A program made the position numbers and the translations under genes. A stretch of 12,259 nt of DNA from Gemmatimonadales bacterium UBA1120 (lineage in GTDB: Bacteria > Gemmatimonadota > Gemmatimonadetes > Longimicrobiales > Gaopeijiaceae): positions 6,862 to 19,120 of the forward strand of contig DCAZ01000025.1 of the NCBI GenBank assembly GCA_002313925.1, in the 5' to 3' direction. The notes under the pieces were generated by a model. The model saw only the letters and a program-made list of their open reading frames with translations. It was not told where the DNA came from and made no database searches. Positions 7,130 through 12,259 of this stretch are shown here, piece after piece. Position 1 is the stretch's first letter; each line of letters starts with the position of its first letter.

Positions 7130-8221
7130 TCACGAATTCGCTGTCACATCACCTTCTGAGTTAAGGACCCGTCTCACATATGCGGCCCGATGAGAATCTC
7201 TTTCCTCAGATTCCAAATCTCTCCCTACAGCCTGCTCTAAGTGGGCAGACTGCGTAAATATCATCATTTTGTTCAGAGTGTATACACGGAGCCCCGGGAG
7301 TAGTTTCAGACTCAATCCGAGGCGCACCCCTGACAATAAATTCATCAGTTCTTCAAAGGATAGGGCCCTGGCATAACGCAATAGGCCATAGGCCCTCCAT
7401 ATTTTATCCTCCGTCACGCCCCGTGCGTCTCTTAAAAGTACCTGTCTGGCCTGCATTTCATACTGGATGACCTGTCTGACAATTTTATCGAGATGATCAA
7501 CTAGATCCTCCTCACTCTTCCCCAGGGTAGTTTGGTTCGAAACCTGAAAGAAGTTGCCGACAACGTCCGAACCCTCACCGTAGAGGCCCCTAAAAGTCAA
7601 GCCAACTTGAGTTAAGCTCTGCAGCACTTTTCCGATCTCTTTAGTAAGCACAAGACCCGGTAAGTGCATGAAGACCGAGGCTCGAAGTCCCGAGCCCACA
7701 TTGGTAGGACAACTCGTGAGAAATCCAAATTCATGGTGAAATGCATAAGGAAGCTCTTGACCCAACTCCTCATCAAGAGAATCTACAATTTCCCAGGACT
7801 CCTGAATTCGGAGCCCTGAAAGCAGGCTCTGTACTCGAAGATGATCCTCCTCATTGACCATCACGCTAAGAGGGTCACGGTGTGAAACATGAACAGCTGT
7901 TCCGGCTGGTGGATCACCTTCAGCTTTTCCAAGCAGATCGCTGGTCACCAATCGTCGCTCTAGAAGAATACGTCTGGCCCTGGGGCCTAGATCCTTCATT
8001 TCAAGTAATGTGCCCTTCATTAAGCTTTCAGAACGCGCAAAAACCTCTTTGAAATTGGCCAGTACAGCCTGCCGGTCATTTACACGGGCCCGAGCTCCAA
8101 AGGCATGACCCTGAAGATTCCGCGCTAGGCGTACTCGGGTTGAAAGCACAATATCCGAATGGTCACCGCTAGCCTCTAGCCAGCTCAACCCGTAGTCCGG
8201 AATCGTGGTAAAATCGTTCAT
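7130..8221 (-). CDS. mcsB: McsB, protein-arginine kinase
   Basis: McsB phosphorylates arginine side chains of proteins, marking them for ClpC-ClpP; it is related to creatine and arginine kinases. The 363-residue sequence carries the family motifs: STRVRLAR (27-34) for nucleotide binding, NEEDH (123-127), SCPTNVGSGLRAS (170-182) with the conserved Cys171, and GLYGEGSD (212-219) with Glu216 at the position of the catalytic Glu212 of Bacillus McsB. The C-terminal half has RDSHRA (341-346), matching the RDxxRA phospho-arginine-binding pocket that distinguishes McsB from small-molecule guanidino kinases. All these residues are present, so an active kinase is likely. The start is uncertain: a GTG directly precedes the ATG used here and would add one residue, and neither has a good ribosome binding site. 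It lies between mcsA and clpC, as in Firmicutes, but ctsR is not adjacent. Confidence 0.95.
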   Translation of the reverse strand: MNDFTTIPDYGLSWLEASGDHSDIVLSTRVRLARNLQGHAFGARARVNDRQAVLANFKEVFARSESLMKGTLLEMKDLGPRARRILLERRLVTSDLLGKAEGDPPAGTAVHVSHRDPLSVMVNEEDHLRVQSLLSGLRIQESWEIVDSLDEELGQELPYAFHHEFGFLTSCPTNVGSGLRASVFMHLPGLVLTKEIGKVLQSLTQVGLTFRGLYGEGSDVVGNFFQVSNQTTLGKSEEDLVDHLDKIVRQVIQYEMQARQVLLRDARGVTEDKIWRAYGLLRYARALSFEELMNLLSGVRLGLSLKLLPGLRVYTLNKMMIFTQSAHLEQAVGRDLESEERDSHRAAYVRRVLNSEGDVTANS

Positions 8222-8259
8222 CACCTACACAGGAAAGCTCTTAAGAGGCAACATGCTTA

Positions 8260-8760
8260 TCATACCGGTTCTAATGAACGTATTTTATCTCTTAGCTCTG
8301 CAGCTCGCTCAAAATCCTCTGTGTCTACTGCCCTGTTGAGCTTTTTGCGCAGCGCCTCCATCCGCTTCTCTATCTCAGACACAGTTGGGTCTGATGGCAA
8401 GTAAATCTTCCCGACATGCTTGGTGCCTCCGTGAACTCGTCGGAGTAGTCGGCGCAAATGCGACTCGAAAGTTTCGTAGCAGTGCGGACACCCGAGCCGA
8501 CCAGTCTCACGGAAAGCAGTAAATGTCAATCCACAGAATGAACATTCGCTATCAGAAGCTTCTTCTTCCCTGGGCTCATCACCTATTTGGGCAAGAAAAT
8601 CCGGTAGAGGAGAGGCTGGAGGCTCAGTAGTTGCTTCCAGTCCTTTTTTGGCAGCGCAATCCTCACATAGATGGTACGAGAACATCTCATTGTTCTCTAT
8701 CTGTGTGAGGTTAACCGTTGCTGGCTTAGATCCGCAGTTGTCGCAGAGGTCATCGGGCAT
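8260..8760 (-). CDS. mcsA: McsA, zinc-binding activator of McsB (UVR motif protein)
   Basis: McsA is a small cytoplasmic adaptor that activates McsB and links it to ClpC. The 166-residue protein has four CxxC pairs, at Cys6/9, Cys32/35, Cys73/76 and Cys91/94, which fit two zinc-binding modules of four cysteines each. The stretch from about 97 to 125 (rich in Arg and His) resembles the McsA middle region. A UVR motif occupies about 132-163 and includes DFERAAELRD (149-158), which also occurs in ClpC. Length and layout match Firmicutes McsA (about 180 residues). Homologues are often annotated only as UvrB/UvrC motif protein; the position directly before mcsB and clpC makes McsA the better name. 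The ATG is the first in frame; the nearest purine-rich stretch (GAGGG) is about 13 bases upstream, an unusually long spacing. Confidence 0.92.
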   Translation of the reverse strand: MPDDLCDNCGSKPATVNLTQIENNEMFSYHLCEDCAAKKGLEATTEPPASPLPDFLAQIGDEPREEEASDSECSFCGLTFTAFRETGRLGCPHCYETFESHLRRLLRRVHGGTKHVGKIYLPSDPTVSEIEKRMEALRKKLNRAVDTEDFERAAELRDKIRSLEPV

Positions 8761-8765
8761 AGCTA

Positions 8766-8771
8766 ATTATA
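8766..8771 (-). promoter_or_regulatory. TATAAT hexamer upstream of mcsA (possible -10)
   Basis: A perfect TATAAT lies five bases before the mcsA ATG, inside the 66-base gap after lolD. No -35-like hexamer is found 16 to 18 bases further upstream (the bases there read ACGTAC and neighbours). Transcription from it would begin at or very near the start codon, giving a leaderless message. It may be a coincidence; the gap is noted because it is the only place where a separate promoter for mcsA-mcsB-clpC could easily lie. Confidence 0.22.
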
Positions 8772-8826
8772 AGCCCTCTGAGGAAATGGTACGTAGACCT
8801 TGGTGATTCGATCTCATTGCCCTGGG

Positions 8827-9537
8827 CTACTCCTTAGCTGCCAGTTCGAGTCGTCCTTCTTGTAAAACGAGCACACGATCTGCCCTACGTGCCAAATCTA
8901 AGTTATGAGTAACCACCACCATTGAAAGTTCACGCCCTGCTCGAAGCTTGAAAATAAGATCGTGCAAACGCTGACTCGTCTGGGTATCAAGATTCCCGGA
9001 TGGCTCATCAGCAAGCAAAACAAGCGGCTGGTTAACCAGCGCTCTCGCAACTGCTACTCGCTGTTGCTCACCACCAGATAGTTGCCGGGGTTTGTGTGAT
9101 TCTCGGCCGATTACTCCAACCTCTTCTAAAAGCTTTCTGGATCTATCACGAGCTTCTGATTGTGCCACGCCAGCTATCAGGGCAGGCATCATCACGTTCT
9201 CAAGAGCCGTAAATTCACGGAGCAGATGGTGAAACTGAAAGACGAAGCCCACGTAGTGGTTCCTCATCTCTGCTAACTCATCCTCGGACAACTCCGAGAC
9301 TGCCTTGCTATCAATAAGTATTTGACCTGAGGAGGGGCGGTCTAGAGATCCGAGGATATGGAGGAGCGTAGACTTTCCTGTACCACTTGCTCCAGTGATT
9401 GCTATGCGTTCTCCTGATCCAACATCCAGATCAATGCCCAATAGTATGTCTAGTCGAGTGCCGTCACCTCCAACAAAGCTCTTCTGCACATTCCTTGCGC
9501 TGAGAACAGGGGGCCTAGTAGATGCCTTATTATTCAT
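8827..9537 (-). CDS. lolD: LolD, ATPase of the lipoprotein-releasing ABC transporter
   Basis: LolD powers release of lipoproteins from the inner membrane for transfer to LolA. From the chosen ATG the protein has 236 residues, close to the 233 of E. coli LolD. It has Walker A GASGTGKST (49-57), Q-loop Gln101 in FQFHHLL, ABC signature LSGGEQQR (153-160), Walker B VLLADEP (173-179) with Glu178 catalytic, the D-loop GNLD, and H-loop His211. The FQFHHLLREFTALENV stretch is typical of the LolD/MacB class. The frame stays open upstream to 9615, giving a possible 26-residue extension, but it lies entirely inside lolC and does not look like an ABC N-terminus, so the later start is preferred. The start overlaps the lolC end by 8 bases, which suggests coupled translation. 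The identification depends on the LolC partner next door; MacB-type exporters have similar ATPases. Confidence 0.93.
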   Translation of the reverse strand: MNNKASTRPPVLSARNVQKSFVGGDGTRLDILLGIDLDVGSGERIAITGASGTGKSTLLHILGSLDRPSSGQILIDSKAVSELSEDELAEMRNHYVGFVFQFHHLLREFTALENVMMPALIAGVAQSEARDRSRKLLEEVGVIGRESHKPRQLSGGEQQRVAVARALVNQPLVLLADEPSGNLDTQTSQRLHDLIFKLRAGRELSMVVVTHNLDLARRADRVLVLQEGRLELAAKE

Positions 9538-10816
9538 GCCGAATAGCATCCACTGGTTCCAATCTGGAAGCCTTCCATGCTGGGTAGATCGTGGCCACAA
9601 AGGAGATCGTGACACTGGCTACGACAATTCCTAATACATCAAACGGGTTCAGAGATACCGGTAGGTGATCAACGAAGTAAACATCTGGAGGTATCCGAAT
9701 AATCTCAAAATGTCCGATCAGGAGGGCTAGAATAAGCCCACACACGGTACCGACCATTGTCCCTGCGACTCCAATCCACGCACCCTGCAACACAAAGACT
9801 CGCATGATACCGCTACGTGTCATACCCATCGCCTTGAGGATACCAATCTCTCGTGTCCGATCTGCAACAACCATCACAAGCGTACTCACGATGTTGAAGG
9901 CGGCAACAAGCACAATGAGACCGAGGATCAAACCCATGGCGATCTTTTCGAGGCGGAGGGCACTGAATAGGGCCCTATTCGTTGTCATCCAAGATTCTGC
10001 ATAAAAAGGAAAACCCAATGACTCTTGAACCTTTGCGCGAACCTCATCTGCGAGTTCAGGCTGTCTGGTTCTTATCCCGACCCCGCCGACGACACCAGGA
10101 TTTGTGATCCCGACAAGTTCCTGAGCTGCCTCTAGGGTGGTATACACGTTCTGCATGTCATAGTCGTACATGCCGGTTGTGAAAACACCCGTTACTTCAA
10201 ACTGCCGCATAGTCGGGTTAAGCCCACCCAGAATGTCCATCTTGAGGTTCTCGAATGAGACGACCAGCAGTGTGTCTCCCTCAAAGAGTTGCATGCGATC
10301 CGCCAATCCCACACCCATCAATAGGGGGGACAACCCGGATTCAGGCAGCGTAAGGTTATAGATCCCCTCTACGATCTGACGTTCCATCTCAGTTGGTGCG
10401 ACTCGCCCGGTATCAATCGAAATTCCGTATAGATTCGCTGACTGAGGGTAGAGACCGTCAGTGCCGGTACGAGCCACGGAAACTTGTGAGAGAACAAAAG
10501 GCGCAGCCCCCACAACCCCATCCACTTCCATAACCAAATCGACTACTTCTTCCCATTCATGGAGTCGAAGCGTTGTGCCAGACTCAAGTACGATAATGTG
10601 GGGTGTTGACTCTAGAATCTTAGCTTGCAGATCCTTCTGCATGCCACTCATTACGCCTATCACAACGACAAGCGCAGTTACTCCGACGATTACCCCCCCA
10701 AGAGCGATCCAGGTGATAAGAGATAAGAGCCCGCGACCTCTTCCGGCTCTGAGGTAGTGCCGTGCAATGAACCAGTACAGACGATCACGATGATCCTGAC
10801 GAAATAAGCCGGTCAC
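9530..10816 (-). CDS. lolC: LolC/LolE-type lipoprotein-releasing permease
   Basis: This is the membrane subunit that, with LolD, extracts lipoproteins from the inner membrane. The 428 residues have one N-terminal transmembrane segment (about 34-56), a large periplasmic domain (about 58-290), then three segments at about 292-317, 342-368 and 393-415. This four-helix MacB-like layout and the length match LolC/LolE (about 400-415). Between segments 2 and 3 the sequence DRTREIGILKAMG is the cytoplasmic coupling helix that contacts the ATPase; the end YPAWKASRLEPVDAIRHE is a family hallmark. It starts with GTG overlapping the lysS stop as GTGA. Only one such permease is present here. It could form a homodimer, as proposed for LolF-type proteins, or pair with a partner encoded elsewhere; the sequence alone does not separate LolC from LolE or LolF. 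Confidence 0.92.
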   Translation of the reverse strand: MTGLFRQDHRDRLYWFIARHYLRAGRGRGLLSLITWIALGGVIVGVTALVVVIGVMSGMQKDLQAKILESTPHIIVLESGTTLRLHEWEEVVDLVMEVDGVVGAAPFVLSQVSVARTGTDGLYPQSANLYGISIDTGRVAPTEMERQIVEGIYNLTLPESGLSPLLMGVGLADRMQLFEGDTLLVVSFENLKMDILGGLNPTMRQFEVTGVFTTGMYDYDMQNVYTTLEAAQELVGITNPGVVGGVGIRTRQPELADEVRAKVQESLGFPFYAESWMTTNRALFSALRLEKIAMGLILGLIVLVAAFNIVSTLVMVVADRTREIGILKAMGMTRSGIMRVFVLQGAWIGVAGTMVGTVCGLILALLIGHFEIIRIPPDVYFVDHLPVSLNPFDVLGIVVASVTISFVATIYPAWKASRLEPVDAIRHE

Positions 10817-12259
10817 TCCTCTGGCCTTAGGATCGGGAACAGTATGACATCCCGGATTGAGGGCTGGTCAGTAATCATCATGACAAAGCGATCCACTCCC
10901 AATCCGACACCACCTGTTGGTGGCATCCCATACTCCAAAGCACGCACGTAGTCATCATCAATCTGTTGTGCCTCATCATCCCCGGCATCACGCAGCCCGG
11001 CTTGCGCCTCGAAACGGGCTCTTTGATCCAAGGGATCATTCAGTTCAGAGAAGCCATTACATAGCTCAACCCGACCGACGTAGAGTTCAAACCGCTCCGT
11101 CAGTCGCGAATCCGATCGATGTTCCTTCGCAAGTGGACTCAATTCCTTTGGGTGGTCTATAACGAATGTCGGTTGCACCAGATCTGGCTCAACCAGAGCA
11201 CCGAAAAGTTTATCGATCAGCTTACCACGCCCCGCTGTATCAAGATCGTCTAGTCCCAGAGCCTTCGCCTTCTCCCGCAACACCTCATCTTCTAAATGGA
11301 AGACATCCACTCCGAGAGCCTCTGACAAAGCACCTACCAAAGGTATCCGTGGGAAAGGCGGTTCAAACGAAAATATCTCGTTCCCGTATCTCAATTCTCT
11401 ACTGCTCACCACTTCATCAAGCACATGGCCTACCATACGCTCAACCAAAACCATCTGATCATTGTAGTCAGTGAATGCCTGATACCACTCAAGCATCGTA
11501 AACTCCGGATTGTGGACCCGGCTCAAGCCTTCGTTGCGGAAATCCTTTGAAATCTCATATACCCGATCAAGTCCACCCACTAAGAGACGCTTCAGATAGA
11601 GCTCATCTGCAATACGGAGGTACATGGTCAACCCTAGAGCTTCATGATGGGTTACAAATGGCTTAGCCGATGCACCACCATACAGGGGCTGAAGGACAGG
11701 AGTCTCGACTTCTAGGAAATTTTCAGAGTCCAAAAAACCCCGAAGTGCTCGGATAATCTTGGTACGTGTTTCGAACACATTCCTGAGAGCAGGGTGCACA
11801 GCAAGATCTGCGTAGCGCTGCCGGTAACGAGTCTCTGGATCAGAAAATCCAGAATGTTCAATCCTCTCTCCAGTCTCAGTATTTTCTTCGGTCTTACCAA
11901 AAGGCAGCGGTCTCAGTGACTTAGTTAGGAGAGTGTAGGACTCCGCTCGAATCGTGATCTCCCCAGTTCGAGTTCGGAAGGCTCGTCCCTCAACACCGAT
12001 CCAATCCCCGAGGTCAAGAAGGCTCAGCTCCTCAAAACACTCATCGCCAATAATATCACTCTTGAAGTAAACCTGGATTGATCCACCTGCGTCACCAATA
12101 TGAGCAAAATGACTTTTTCCGTGGTCTCTCCAACTCAAAATCCTGCCAGCAACCGAAGAGTGCTCTCCCTCACCACCCTCCGCCAAACGTTCCAGAGCCT
12201 CTAGTTCCTCGAAACCCAGGATGACTTCATTAGATCGGTGGGAAGGGATATAACTGTGA
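10813..12259 (-). CDS. lysS: Lysyl-tRNA synthetase, class II (partial, N-terminus outside window)
   Basis: LysS charges tRNA-Lys with lysine. The frame is open to the right edge, and 481 residues are visible, so the start lies beyond the window and only a short N-terminal piece should be missing (the family is about 490-510). The visible part begins near the anticodon-binding OB-fold (SVAGRILSWRDHGKSHFAHI). The class II core follows: motif 1 around FLEVETPVLQP, motif 2 FRNEGLSRVHNPEFTMLEW (about 11485-11541), and motif 3 GMPPTGGVGLGVDRFVMM (about 10876-10929). ELCNGFSELNDP is typical of LysS rather than AsnS or AspS. An insertion of about 18 charged residues (11845-11898) precedes the SDPETRYRQRYADL segment; I recall similar stretches in LysS of the FCB group. 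A TTG at 12184-12186 could start a shorter protein, but the LysS-like coding upstream argues against it. The stop overlaps lolC by four bases. Confidence 0.95.
   Translation of the reverse strand, partial: HSYIPSHRSNEVILGFEELEALERLAEGGEGEHSSVAGRILSWRDHGKSHFAHIGDAGGSIQVYFKSDIIGDECFEELSLLDLGDWIGVEGRAFRTRTGEITIRAESYTLLTKSLRPLPFGKTEENTETGERIEHSGFSDPETRYRQRYADLAVHPALRNVFETRTKIIRALRGFLDSENFLEVETPVLQPLYGGASAKPFVTHHEALGLTMYLRIADELYLKRLLVGGLDRVYEISKDFRNEGLSRVHNPEFTMLEWYQAFTDYNDQMVLVERMVGHVLDEVVSSRELRYGNEIFSFEPPFPRIPLVGALSEALGVDVFHLEDEVLREKAKALGLDDLDTAGRGKLIDKLFGALVEPDLVQPTFVIDHPKELSPLAKEHRSDSRLTERFELYVGRVELCNGFSELNDPLDQRARFEAQAGLRDAGDDEAQQIDDDYVRALEYGMPPTGGVGLGVDRFVMMITDQPSIRDVILFPILRPEE

Noticed and set aside
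8238..8247. 10-base palindrome CTCTTAAGAG between mcsA and mcsB
   Set aside because: It has no loop and no partner copy, it is short enough to arise by chance, and it does not match the direct-repeat CtsR operator.
9538..9615. 26-residue N-terminal extension of LolD
   Set aside because: It lies wholly within the 3' end of lolC, does not resemble an ABC ATPase N-terminus, and without it the protein has the normal LolD length.

Overview
All ten genes in this window lie on the minus strand, so the biology reads from right to left. The set points to a diderm bacterium with a lipopolysaccharide-type outer membrane: it has lipoprotein export (LolCD), outer-membrane protein assembly (BamA and Skp/OmpH) and lipid A synthesis (LpxD and LpxC). 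It also carries a complete protein-arginine phosphorylation and degradation set (McsA, McsB, ClpC), best known from Gram-positive Firmicutes. This mixture, a base composition near 50% G+C by eye, and a LysS with an insertion I associate with the Bacteroidota/Gemmatimonadota (FCB) group suggest an environmental, possibly marine, member of Gemmatimonadota or a related FCB phylum. That placement is inference; no rRNA or tRNA gene is present to test it.

Layout in transcription order. lysS (partial, open at the right edge) overlaps lolC by the four bases GTGA. lolC overlaps lolD by 8 bases. After 66 bases come mcsA, mcsB and clpC, with gaps of 38 and 42 bases. clpC overlaps bamA by another GTGA. 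bamA is followed after 41 bases by skp/ompH, which has a strong ribosome binding site. A perfect 16-bp stem with a short T run then forms a probable intrinsic terminator. Past it are lpxD and, after 35 bases, the start of lpxC, which is cut by the left edge. No intergenic stretch exceeds about 130 bases, and I found no mobile element, CRISPR array, tRNA or plus-strand gene.

How the genes fit together. LolCD hands lipoproteins to the outer-membrane route. BamA inserts beta-barrel proteins that Skp escorts across the periplasm. LpxD and LpxC make the lipid A that forms the outer leaflet. In the middle, McsB (activated by McsA) would mark damaged cytoplasmic proteins with phospho-arginine, and ClpC, carrying the predicted phospho-arginine-binding and ClpP-docking residues, would feed them to ClpP. 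The usual Firmicutes repressor gene ctsR is not next to this trio. The translational coupling of clpC to bamA places cytoplasmic quality control and envelope assembly in one transcription unit, the most notable point in an otherwise housekeeping region.
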